The notes below the pieces were generated by a model. The model made no database searches, was not told the DNA's origin, and was given only the letters and a program-made list of their open reading frames with translations. From NCBI RefSeq assembly GCF_900177425.1, contig NZ_LT840184.1, positions 1,825,487-1,889,486 on the forward strand: DNA of 64,000 bases, read 5' to 3'. Within the stretch, counting starts at the first letter, position 1, and the number at the start of each line of letters is the position of its first letter. Of this stretch, positions 33,069 to 41,409 are shown piece by piece. The stretch is from Paenibacillus uliginis N3/975. GTDB lineage: Bacteria; Bacillota; Bacilli; Paenibacillales; Paenibacillaceae. The translations under genes and the position numbers were made by a program.

Positions 33069-33800
33069 ATGACCAATCCATTAAATACATTGCATCAGCC
33101 GGAAGACAATAATCTGGAACAGTTGAACGCTCTTCTCAACAGGTACTGTCTCTCCCTTACTCAATCCGTGTGGGATTCCGAAGATCTCGTACAGGATACC
33201 TGGTTAAAATCCCTGGAAAAGATAAAGGATCAGCAGCATAACAACCCCCAGGCTTTGCTCATGCGAACAGCCAAGAATGCGTGGATTGATCAAATACGTC
33301 GAAGAAAAGTATTCGAACGGATACTGGATAAGGAAGTGGAGCAGGCTGAGAAAAATGGAGATGCTGTAATGGACAACAGTACCCTCAACATGGAAATGGC
33401 ATTTCATTTTCTGATGAAACATTTATCTCCTCTTCAAAGAACGGTACTACTAATGCGAAGCGTATTGGGTTTTTCCGTGGCAGAGACAGCCGAAAAGCTT
33501 CAGACGACAGAAGGGGCCGTTAAGGCAGCATATCACCGCGCACGAAAAGAACTTCAAGCTATAGAGCATAATGTTGAAGATGGAATAGTCGTGCCTCAGG
33601 AAGAAGAAGCCAGGATTAGGCTAAGTGCAATCGCTACGGCATATGTAAATGGAGAAGTAGACGAGGTGTTAAGGCTTGTTCAGGGAGATCAAGAAGTTCT
33701 TAATGTAGTTGGTTCTTACTCGACTTCGGTTCAATCGCAGTTTGAATATCCATCCTTTAACTATTCGTTCAATCAGGTTGAAGTAAGAATGGTGGCATAG
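33069..33800 (+). CDS. ECF-type RNA polymerase sigma factor with C-terminal extension
   Basis: A 243-residue sigma factor: region 2 (LVQDTWLKSLEKI, then LMRTAKNAWIDQIRRRK) and region 4 (HLSPLQRTVLLMRSVLGFSV, TTEGAVKAAYHRARKEL). About 75 extra residues follow (AIATAYVNGEVDEVLRLVQG), recalling the SnoaL-like tails that replace a separate anti-sigma factor in some ECF groups. No anti-sigma gene follows, which fits. A terminator ends the unit. Confidence 0.85.
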   Translation: MTNPLNTLHQPEDNNLEQLNALLNRYCLSLTQSVWDSEDLVQDTWLKSLEKIKDQQHNNPQALLMRTAKNAWIDQIRRRKVFERILDKEVEQAEKNGDAVMDNSTLNMEMAFHFLMKHLSPLQRTVLLMRSVLGFSVAETAEKLQTTEGAVKAAYHRARKELQAIEHNVEDGIVVPQEEEARIRLSAIATAYVNGEVDEVLRLVQGDQEVLNVVGSYSTSVQSQFEYPSFNYSFNQVEVRMVA

Positions 33801-33840
33801 CACAAATTCAAAGTGAATACAGTGTAACAAGATACATTTA

Positions 33841-33879
33841 AGGCGTTTGCAGGATCATGTCCTGCAGCGCCTTTTTTGA
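33841..33879 (+). terminator. Rho-independent terminator
   Basis: AGGCG..TGCAGGA pairs with TCCTGCA..CGCCT, followed by TTTTTT. Confidence 0.9.
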
Positions 33880-34080
33880 TGCTTGACTGTATATGCCAAA
33901 ATCCGCTGGAATAAAAAAAAGAAACTCAAGCGTTTCCCTATATCTATGCGGATGAACCAGTTTCATTTTTTTGAAGGAACTGGCAACTGTTGAATCGAAT
34001 ATCTATGACATAGAGCACACCATTTTCTGTATAGTCGTTACAGTTTTACCTAGTTTACTAAAGAGAAGTGAGCTGATCAT

Positions 34081-34968
34081 ATGCGAAAAAAAATAGTTCT
34101 TGCAGGCGGAACAGGGTTTATCGGTAAGTTTCTCGAAGACAAGTACCGTGCACTTGGTTATGATGTCCATATCATTTCTAGGCAGGAACAGCATATTTCC
34201 TGGAATAATCATAAAGAGATTGTAGAAGCCATTGATCACTCCGATATGTTAATCAATCTTGCAGGTAAGTCAGTGGACTGTCGGTACAATGAAAAGAACA
34301 AGAAAGAAATACTGAGATCCAGAACGGAAACAACACGAATACTAGGAAAAGCGTTAAAAAAGTGTGGGAACCCTCCTAAACTTTGGATTAACTCAAGTAC
34401 AGCTACGATATACAGGCATGCCGAGGATCGCCCCATGACCGAAGAGAGTGGGGAAATTGGAACGGGATTTTCGGTGGATGTGGCTAAGGAATGGGAGAAG
34501 GCACTTTTCTCTTTTCAGCTGCCACAGACAAGACAGGTTGCGCTGCGAATCGCTATCGTGCTTGGGCCAGGCGGCGGTGTGATGACCCCTTTCAAAAATC
34601 TCGTTCGATTTGGACTCGGTGGAGTGCAAGGCCCTGGAAACCAAATGTTCAGCTGGATCCATATTGAAGATATATTTGGCATAATACAGTTCCTGCAGGA
34701 ACGGAAAGAACTGAACGGCGTGTTTAACTGCTCATCCCCACATCCGGTTACGAACCGTGAGCTGATGGCTCAGCTGAGGGAAACGATGAATGTGAAAATT
34801 GGATTGCCTTCTCCTAAATGGCTGCTTGAAATGGGGGCGATCATGATTAAAACGGAAACCGAGCTCATTATGAAAAGCCGCTGGGTTATTCCTGAGCGGT
34901 TAGAGAGAGCCGGATACACTTTTAAACACAAGGATATCGGTCAAGCTCTTGCTCATATTCTAAAATAG
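34081..34968 (+). CDS. TIGR01777-family epimerase (YfcH/YfhF-like SDR)
   Basis: A 295-residue extended short-chain dehydrogenase fold protein. The NAD(P)-binding glycine motif is GGTGFIG (9-15). LINLAGKSVDCRYNEKNKKE, WINSSTATIY and the C-terminal DUF1731 part (GLPSPKWLLEMGA) define the TIGR01777 family, whose reaction is unknown. GAAGTGAGC precedes the ATG. The gene is single, 65 bases before a Nudix gene. Confidence 0.88.
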   Translation: MRKKIVLAGGTGFIGKFLEDKYRALGYDVHIISRQEQHISWNNHKEIVEAIDHSDMLINLAGKSVDCRYNEKNKKEILRSRTETTRILGKALKKCGNPPKLWINSSTATIYRHAEDRPMTEESGEIGTGFSVDVAKEWEKALFSFQLPQTRQVALRIAIVLGPGGGVMTPFKNLVRFGLGGVQGPGNQMFSWIHIEDIFGIIQFLQERKELNGVFNCSSPHPVTNRELMAQLRETMNVKIGLPSPKWLLEMGAIMIKTETELIMKSRWVIPERLERAGYTFKHKDIGQALAHILK

Positions 34969-35043
34969 TGATTCAATATCGGCCTAAGATAAACAAGCAC
35001 CTACTCTTAAGCCGGTATTTTTTCATGAGAGGAGATGAGAATC

Positions 35044-35457
35044 ATGTATCGAACGCCCAAACATATCGTTTCTGCTGCGACAGTCGTATTGAACGATAAC
35101 AATCAAATTTTGCTGCTGAAAGGCCCTCGAAGAGGTTGGGAATTGCCTGGGGGGCAGGTTGAGGAAGGGGAGTCCTTATCAGATGGGGCAATCAGGGAAG
35201 CAAAAGAAGAAACAGGAATCGATATCGAAATCGTTAGGTTTTGCGGCATATACCAGAACGTAAAGGAATCGATATGCAATACGTTGTTTGTAGGCAGGCC
35301 CATCGGCGGACAATTGACAACTTCGAGTGAAAGCCTGGAGGTCGGTTATTATGAAATCGATGAAGCGCTGCAAATGGTGACATGGAAAAATTTTAGGGAG
35401 CGGATCGAGTATTGTCTGAATCATAAAGATCCTTTTTATATTGAGTTTAATAAATAG
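35044..35457 (+). CDS. Nudix hydrolase
   Basis: A 137-residue Nudix protein. The box is complete: GGQVEEGESLSDG followed by AIREAKEETGI (about 37-59). GAGGAG at 35028 suits ATG 35044 better than ATG 35035, which is too close. It stands 25 bases before the pgsA-like gene. Confidence 0.88.
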   Translation: MYRTPKHIVSAATVVLNDNNQILLLKGPRRGWELPGGQVEEGESLSDGAIREAKEETGIDIEIVRFCGIYQNVKESICNTLFVGRPIGGQLTTSSESLEVGYYEIDEALQMVTWKNFRERIEYCLNHKDPFYIEFNK

Positions 35458-35481
35458 TTCAAGGAAGGAGAGAAATAGGTC

Positions 35482-36075
35482 ATGAACTTAGCCAACAAGA
35501 TCACAATATCCAGAATTTTGCTCATACCGTTTTTCATGTTATTTTTTATTCAGTATCCAAGCTGGTTGACAGACCGTCTATCTTTCTTCCAGTTTGTCAA
35601 TCAAAATGGCGTGTATTTCGCTGCTGTGTTGTTTGTTGTGGCCTCTGCTACAGATAAATTGGATGGGTATATAGCCAGAAAATACAATCAAATTACGAAC
35701 CTTGGCAAGCTGCTCGATCCTTTAGCTGATAAACTTTTGATCTCTGTGGCACTTGTCATGATGGTCCAGCAAGAGTTGATTTCAACTTGGGTTGCTGTCG
35801 TTATTATCGGCCGGGAATTTGTTATCACAGGACTAAGGATGGTGGCGGCTGCCCAGAAAATCGCTCTTTCCGCTGACCAGTATGGTAAATTTAAAATGGT
35901 TCTTCAGGTCATCGGTATAACTGCCGTATTGTTGGATAACGTTCCATTTAGCTTCTTCACGACCATTCCAATCGATTATGTGATTATGATGCTGGCAGTC
36001 GTGATGACGATCTATTCAGGCTTCAACTATATTGTAAGAAACTATAAAGAGCTTAAATTGATAGGTGATCAATAA
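35482..36075 (+). CDS. pgsA: CDP-diacylglycerol-glycerol-3-phosphate 3-phosphatidyltransferase
   Basis: A 197-residue integral membrane enzyme that makes phosphatidylglycerophosphate. The CDP-alcohol phosphatidyltransferase motif is complete: DKLDGYIARKYNQ followed by GKLLDPLADKLL fits DG(x2)AR(x8)G(x3)D(x3)D. Several membrane helices surround it, and the start MNLANKITISRILLIPFF is characteristic. The usual pgsA neighbours (cinA, recA, rodZ) are absent, so this may be a second copy. Confidence 0.88.
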   Translation: MNLANKITISRILLIPFFMLFFIQYPSWLTDRLSFFQFVNQNGVYFAAVLFVVASATDKLDGYIARKYNQITNLGKLLDPLADKLLISVALVMMVQQELISTWVAVVIIGREFVITGLRMVAAAQKIALSADQYGKFKMVLQVIGITAVLLDNVPFSFFTTIPIDYVIMMLAVVMTIYSGFNYIVRNYKELKLIGDQ

Positions 36076-36113
36076 ACGTTATTATATGAATAAAGCAAAG
36101 GAGAGCAAGGCAT

Positions 36114-36644
36114 TTGGACAACAACGAAGATATCGTAATTTACCCTAAGCTGGGAAAATTGTTTATGCTTGCAGCAGTCTTTGTCATTCTAGGAGCGGCA
36201 TTAATTTATTTTGGGATGACTGAGGAAAACAGTTCTATCGTAATGGTTATTATCGGTGTGATATGTGCGGTGTTTTTTGGATTGTGTTTGTTTTATTTCG
36301 CATCCAGAATCGTAAACAAAGAGCCTTCCTTGATCATTAACGATGAAGGAATAACGGATCAGTCCTCATACATTCAAGCAGGTGTAATCAAATGGGAAGA
36401 CATCAAAAACATTGAACTTTACAGCATGATGAACCAGAGGATGATCGGAATCAAGTTGTATCATCCGGAAAAGTTTATGTTACAACAAACCGGCTTTAAG
36501 AAGCTGTTGATGCGTGCGAATCAAGGATTGGTAGATACTCCAATCAATATCGCCGAATCGGGTCTGCCAATGAGCATAGATAAATTGTATTTGATCGTTC
36601 TAAAGAAATGGAAATTGTCTCAAAAAGAAAGAGAAGCTCAATAA
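36114..36644 (+). CDS. STM3941-like membrane protein
   Basis: A 176-residue protein with two adjacent helices (about 15-35 and 42-65) and a soluble PH-like C-terminal part (SLIINDEGITDQSSYIQAGV then IKWEDIKNIELYSM). This layout matches the STM3941 family of unknown function. TTG start after AAAGGAGAGCAAGG. Confidence 0.7.
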   Translation: MDNNEDIVIYPKLGKLFMLAAVFVILGAALIYFGMTEENSSIVMVIIGVICAVFFGLCLFYFASRIVNKEPSLIINDEGITDQSSYIQAGVIKWEDIKNIELYSMMNQRMIGIKLYHPEKFMLQQTGFKKLLMRANQGLVDTPINIAESGLPMSIDKLYLIVLKKWKLSQKEREAQ

Positions 36645-36677
36645 GCATTTTTACGCACAGAAAGTGAGGACGTGTTG

Positions 36678-36833
36678 ATGGAGTTTTTTGTGTTTGTAAT
36701 ATTGCTGATCGGGCTATTCGGGATTATTGGTAATCAATATTCTGGGTTGAGAAGAATGGAGCAGCTTCAAAAAACATTGGATGAGATTAATGAAGGCATT
36801 AAAACGATGAATGACCAGAGAAACAGACCATAA
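36678..36833 (+). CDS. Small single-pass membrane protein, 51 residues
   Basis: N-terminal helix (MEFFVFVILLIGLFGIIGNQ) and a charged amphipathic tail (RRMEQLQKTLDEINEGIKTM). GTGAGGACGTGTTG precedes the ATG. It follows the STM3941-like gene by 33 bases. Same design as the protein at 30860. Confidence 0.6.
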   Translation: MEFFVFVILLIGLFGIIGNQYSGLRRMEQLQKTLDEINEGIKTMNDQRNRP

Positions 36834-36902
36834 CGATACAGTAATTTAGACCATAACGATCCAAAACGATAACGAAAACCGATATGCCGAAGGAGTAACA
36901 TC

Positions 36903-37385
36903 ATGGGAACTTTAACGATCACGCGCTTTAATGGCGTTGAGAAATTCAGATTATCCGAGTCTAAAGCGTACTGTACATATAAACATGAAGAGGATGGCAG
37001 CAAGCGAATTATGATGTGGTTTGAGGCGGAAACGGATGAGGAGCCTATGATGACAGTACCGGATACGGAAGGGCTTCATATGAATCCAAACGCCGAAATA
37101 ACGATCTATTTGGATGAACTGGATTTGAATCATTTTGGAGTGAGAAGATATGAGATCGAAGCTGGATATGACCATGAGCAAGATAACTGGGACGCCAGAC
37201 TATATTATTTTGAGCATCAGGATGTAGACCGTAATGTTTTGATGTTGGAGTATAAAGGGCAGGGTGTTTTTGGCTTTCAATGGAAGGGATCGACTACTGA
37301 TATTTGTTATTACGATGGAAGTAAGCCGGATGCCATATTAGAGGTCGAAGGTGAGTTCCTGTTGGAAGAATATGAGCAATGGTGA
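36903..37385 (+). CDS. Hypothetical protein, 160 residues
   Basis: A soluble acidic protein of unknown family, without signal or membrane segments. It is rich in aromatic and acidic residues (MMWFEAETDEEP, YFEHQDVDRNVLMLEYKG, CYYDGSKPDAILEVEGE). GAAGGAG seven bases upstream supports the ATG. A terminator follows at 37417. Confidence 0.6.
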   Translation: MGTLTITRFNGVEKFRLSESKAYCTYKHEEDGSKRIMMWFEAETDEEPMMTVPDTEGLHMNPNAEITIYLDELDLNHFGVRRYEIEAGYDHEQDNWDARLYYFEHQDVDRNVLMLEYKGQGVFGFQWKGSTTDICYYDGSKPDAILEVEGEFLLEEYEQW

Positions 37386-37416
37386 TAGTTTGATGATATA
37401 CAATGATAATCCCTAT

Positions 37417-37451
37417 GGCCAGTCGAGATTTCGTCCTCGGCTGGCTTTTTG
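37417..37451 (+). terminator. Rho-independent terminator
   Basis: GGCCAGTCGAG pairs with CTCGGCTGGC, followed by TTTTT. Confidence 0.85.
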
Positions 37452-37567
37452 GTGTGGATATTTACGAGCGGAGAGAACGAATCGATTCTGGAAAGCGAAA
37501 AATGTACACACAAACACATATGTGGTCGACCGCCGACATGCAACGCCACACCGCGTGTTGCGAACTG

Positions 37568-37745
37568 GAGGACAGAGAATCCGTTATTTGCGAGAATCAG
37601 CTGATTATTGTGACACTCGCGGACGGAGGTTCCGTTATTTGCACCTGATACCCCTGAATTCCTTTGATCGATGGAGAATAGCGGATCTCCTGTCCGCGTA
37701 CACACCCAAAAAGTCAAAAATAGAGAAATAGTGGAACGTCAGTCC
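37568..37745. repeat. Second copy of the TCCGTTATTT palindromic repeat
   Basis: AGGACAGAGAATCCGTTATT (37568-37587) faces GTGGAACGTCAGTCC (37731-37745). An inner pair, CGGACGGAGGTTCCGTTATT, faces AATAGCGGATCTCCTGTCCG (37678-37697). The nested arrangement and the unit GGAn(3-6)TCCGTTATTT match the repeat at 14798-16354. It can fold as RNA or DNA into a long branched hairpin. Confidence 0.6.
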
Positions 37746-38064
37746 TTATGCATCAGCAAAAATAGTGTGTTAACGTAGCGGCAGCCAACTGACCGTCAAC
37801 ATTTAGAATTTACACGTAACCTGAGGGCTACCTTACAACGAATAAAGAGGGGCCATAGCTCATTGAATCTTTTGAGACAGTCCCTTTAATCCCTTTTGTA
37901 ATACCGTGATTATCCATTCGAAGAAAGATAAGTCTGGAAAATAAGAATGAGTGTTCTTAAATAGGTCTTAAGAAGGGTACGGAGATTACCAGAGATTAGG
38001 TATGATTTAAGGTAAAGGATATTACTATTATTTATGTTCCAGTAGCGATTTGATGTAGGAGGGT
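37746..38064. other. Intergenic region before the SWIM operon
   Basis: No gene is recognised. A minus-strand stretch near 37765-37805 reads LNVDGQLAAATLTHYF, too short to assign. The promoter of the operon starting at 38065 should lie here, but no convincing pair of boxes was found. Confidence 0.4.
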
Positions 38065-39504
38065 ATGAGTTTGGTTGAAATTACAGAGACATGGATTGAT
38101 TCGCTTGCACCGAATAGTGCAGCCATTAAGAATGGGCAGGGCCTTGTTAAAAAGGGGCGGTTCTTGCAGCTGAATCACTCAGAGGATAAAGTCGTACTGT
38201 TCGGTACATGTGCGGGCAGCGGTAGCTCTCATTACCAACCGTCCGCTGATTTTGCGATACCTGAGAAACCGGTCATGCGCTGTACATGTCCTAGCAGACA
38301 GTTTCCCTGCAAGCATGTGCTTGGGCTGCTATATGCTTATGCAGATGGTGCAGCGTTTACGCCTGGTGTGGTGCCGGAAGATCTGGCGGCGAAGCGGGAG
38401 AAGGCTGAGAAACGGGAAGAGCGGAAGATCAAGGAAGCTGCAGAAGGGGTAGCACCCAAGCCCAAGAAGGTTAATAAATCCGCACTTAAAAAGAAAATCA
38501 CCACTCAATTGGAGGGCTTAGACGTACTGGAGAAGCTGATCCACTCGCTTATCCGGAACGGGCTTGGCACCATGGATAAAAAAGAATTGAAGCTGATTAA
38601 AGATCATGTAAAGCAAATGGGCAACTATTACTTGTCAGGTGCTCAGAATGAGCTGCGCCGTTTGTCGCTGCTGTTGTCGGATTCAGAGGATCAAGAGACG
38701 GCCTATACATATGCTGCCGAGCAGCTTGCGGTCATGAACGCTTTTATTAAAAAGGGGCGACTCTATTTAACCGCGAAGCTGGAAGATCCGGAGATGGCGC
38801 TTGATCATGAATCGACGATCGAAGAGTGGCTAGGGCACGCGTGGCAGCTGACTGAGCTGCAAAGCTTCGGATTGGTTAGTGAGCAGGTGGAACTGATCCA
38901 GCTTTCTTTTCTCAGTTATGCGGATGATGCGCGTCAAGAGTATGTGGACATTGGATACTGGATTCAGAAGGACAGCGGAGAAATCCACCGTACGATTCAG
39001 TACCGTCCTTATAAAGCTGCAAAGCGGATGCGTGAGGATGACAGCTTCTTCGAAGTAGCTGCAATCCCTATGTTATACCGATACCCGGGTGATATGAACC
39101 GACGGGTGCGCTTTGAAGAGATGATCTCAAAGCCAGTGACAACACAGGATTTGGAGTGGATTAAAGCCTTTTCAGCCAATTCATATGCAGAGGCTGTTAA
39201 AAAGGTGAAGAATCAACTGAAAAATCCACTAAGTGATAAAAATCCGGTTATGCTGCTACAAGTTTCCCGGGTCTGCCAAAACACAGATGGGCAGTATGCC
39301 ATTACTGATGGATCCGGTCAGTCGATTGGATTGGGAGATGTGTACTTAGAGCCTACGGTACCTTTGCTGCGATATCTTCCGGAGGAGAAATTGAGCGGGG
39401 TCTCCATGCTTGTTATGTTTGAGCATTGCCTTGTTACAGGCCGCCTGTTGGCACAACCGCTAACCATAATCACGGAGACGGAACTGATCCGGCTGCTGTA
39501 CTAG
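38065..39504 (+). CDS. SWIM zinc-finger protein
   Basis: A 479-residue soluble protein. The SWIM finger is CTCPSRQFPCKHVLGL (about 73-88), with Cys-x-Cys and Cys-x-His ligands. A Lys/Glu-rich linker (about 111-140) and a long helical region follow. SWIM fingers bind DNA or proteins. It is the first of five genes spaced by a few bases (38065-46075): SWIM, HEAT, MoxR ATPase, DUF5682, VWA. E. coli yehQ, next to yehL (ATPase), yehM and yehP (VWA), is a comparable neighbour; this comparison is from memory. Start: the gene needs ATG or TTG near 38065, with TAGGAGGG upstream. Confidence 0.85.
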   Translation: MSLVEITETWIDSLAPNSAAIKNGQGLVKKGRFLQLNHSEDKVVLFGTCAGSGSSHYQPSADFAIPEKPVMRCTCPSRQFPCKHVLGLLYAYADGAAFTPGVVPEDLAAKREKAEKREERKIKEAAEGVAPKPKKVNKSALKKKITTQLEGLDVLEKLIHSLIRNGLGTMDKKELKLIKDHVKQMGNYYLSGAQNELRRLSLLLSDSEDQETAYTYAAEQLAVMNAFIKKGRLYLTAKLEDPEMALDHESTIEEWLGHAWQLTELQSFGLVSEQVELIQLSFLSYADDARQEYVDIGYWIQKDSGEIHRTIQYRPYKAAKRMREDDSFFEVAAIPMLYRYPGDMNRRVRFEEMISKPVTTQDLEWIKAFSANSYAEAVKKVKNQLKNPLSDKNPVMLLQVSRVCQNTDGQYAITDGSGQSIGLGDVYLEPTVPLLRYLPEEKLSGVSMLVMFEHCLVTGRLLAQPLTIITETELIRLLY

Positions 39505-39529
39505 AGCAGTTAACGAAAGGGGAACGACA

Positions 39530-41395
39530 ATGAGTACAGCATTACTACAGGAGCTTAACCAGGAGGTTAGGCGTTTATATATTGCAGGAAGTGAACTGGC
39601 TGTCGACGATTTCCGACTGAAACGGCTGCTGCCGCAGTTCCAGCAGTTAGGAGAGCGGGCTCCTGTGTTTAAAAGATTGGGTGAATGCATTAGCGCGCTG
39701 ATTGAACCTGCATCCGACAAGGACTCTCGCTCCGCACAGCTTCTTCAGGATTTGAACTTATTGCTCAGTTCGGTCTTGCATACGCAGGGAACAACGAACC
39801 CGGAAGGCGAGCTTACGCCTGTTAACAGCCGTCCTATTTCGCTGTCATCACATTTGTCATATCGTAAGCTTTCCGCTGTCCAAGTGGCTCTAACCACAAA
39901 AGGCGGCGGGCGATATGAGATCATCGTTGATGCTTGGAAGGAAGGTTTGTTTCAGGATCTCCGTCTCGTCCACCTTGCTATTGAAGCGTTGAATGATCCC
40001 TATGTAGAAATATCAGAGCTTGCTGGTAATCATATTTTGCCATCATATGGTCCCGAGATTGTCCCTTTCCTCGTTGAGAGTTTTGATCCGAAGGGTGGAA
40101 AGTCGGAATCCCGCAAGCTGCAGGTCATAGCGAAGACAGGCGGCAAGGATGTGCTTGATCTGATCTATCAAGCCACCGAAACGGGAACGGATGATGTGCG
40201 TTCTGCGGCTATCAAGCTGCTAGCAGGCTATGAGGAATATGAATCCGATCTGATTGAATGGAGCCGGAATAAGAAGAAAGTGATCCGTGAAGCCGCATAT
40301 GATGCGCTTGCTGAGAACGGTTCAGATACGTCTGTGGAGAGGTTGTATGAAGCTTCCTTAGGAAAAGACAAAGAGTTGGTGAATCCAGTACTGGCTAAAT
40401 GCAATTCCGCCCTGTTAACAGACTGGCTTGTCCGTGATTTATCTGCTGAGCTTCAATCTGTTTCTGAAGTGAAAGATGATAAACAGAAGATTGAGGAAAT
40501 CTGGTCTAGGGTGAGGTTACTTCTATGGGCAATGGGTGATAAACAGAGTCTACAGCTGGAAGAGTTGTACCGGGATGTGCTCAACCAATATTCCTTGTAT
40601 ATGACCTCTTTAGGTTGGGGGTATCTTGTGAATGAAGCGGTAATCTATATGGGTCGGATCGATACCGAGGAAGCCAGGGAACTGCTTCATGAAAATGCGG
40701 AGCAAGATTTGAAGCATTTCAAACACAGTGATTCCTATGTTAATAAAGTGTTCAGTAAAACCCATCGTGTGCTCTCGCCTGAACGCTTATATGAACAGTA
40801 TGAGGAAGTCCTGGTTCAAGGCTTTGCATCCTCTACTCTAAGCAAAGTGGCCAAAGAGCGGAAAAAATTGCTGGGCACCATTGGGGATTTGGTTATCCAC
40901 CGGGAATACAGAGCTTATGAGGATATCGTGTCTTTTGCGGACAAAGGAAGCTACACCTATTATGTTGAGATGCTGCCGCAGGAGCAGATGGAAATGAGCT
41001 GGGATCATAGATGGCTGGAGCTTTTTATTGAGCAGGATGAATTTACACTAGTAAGCGCGTTTGCTCGGCAAGGACATAAGGCTGCGGAAGTGTATTTGCT
41101 GGAAAAGCTGAAGAACTCTCCCGAATTCCGCAACCGGTTCGCCAATCTGATAATCATGGGGTTGATTCGTTCGGGAATGAAGGACGAAAATTTATATGAA
41201 GCTTTGGTTACTGCCCTGGAAGATGAGCGGAACAAGGATTGTTATGAGATTGAACCCTTTATATTCAAGCAGCTATGTCGTCTACCATCCAGCTATTATG
41301 ACCGCGTTCAAGCGATATTACCTAACTTTAAGGCTAATGCTGAAGATCAGCTTCAATATGTGCTACGGAATATGAAAGGCTTAGTCAGAACATAA
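39530..41395 (+). CDS. HEAT-repeat-like helical scaffold protein
   Basis: A 621-residue all-helical protein. Several HEAT-like pairs are visible, e.g. LVHLAIEALNDPYVEISELA, VLDLIYQATETGTDDVRSAA and SRNKKKVIREAAYDALAENG (about 140-265). These stack to form a protein-binding surface. No catalytic motif is seen. The start has AAAGGGGAACGAC, 26 bases after the SWIM gene. It probably serves as adaptor for the MoxR/VWA machinery encoded next. Confidence 0.75.
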   Translation: MSTALLQELNQEVRRLYIAGSELAVDDFRLKRLLPQFQQLGERAPVFKRLGECISALIEPASDKDSRSAQLLQDLNLLLSSVLHTQGTTNPEGELTPVNSRPISLSSHLSYRKLSAVQVALTTKGGGRYEIIVDAWKEGLFQDLRLVHLAIEALNDPYVEISELAGNHILPSYGPEIVPFLVESFDPKGGKSESRKLQVIAKTGGKDVLDLIYQATETGTDDVRSAAIKLLAGYEEYESDLIEWSRNKKKVIREAAYDALAENGSDTSVERLYEASLGKDKELVNPVLAKCNSALLTDWLVRDLSAELQSVSEVKDDKQKIEEIWSRVRLLLWAMGDKQSLQLEELYRDVLNQYSLYMTSLGWGYLVNEAVIYMGRIDTEEARELLHENAEQDLKHFKHSDSYVNKVFSKTHRVLSPERLYEQYEEVLVQGFASSTLSKVAKERKKLLGTIGDLVIHREYRAYEDIVSFADKGSYTYYVEMLPQEQMEMSWDHRWLELFIEQDEFTLVSAFARQGHKAAEVYLLEKLKNSPEFRNRFANLIIMGLIRSGMKDENLYEALVTALEDERNKDCYEIEPFIFKQLCRLPSSYYDRVQAILPNFKANAEDQLQYVLRNMKGLVRT

Positions 41396-41409
41396 AAGGA
41401 GTGGAATAG

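Noticed and set aside
37765..37805. Transposase-like tail LNVDGQLAAATLTHYF on the minus strand
   Set aside because: Only 16 residues, flanked by stops; too short to assign to a family.
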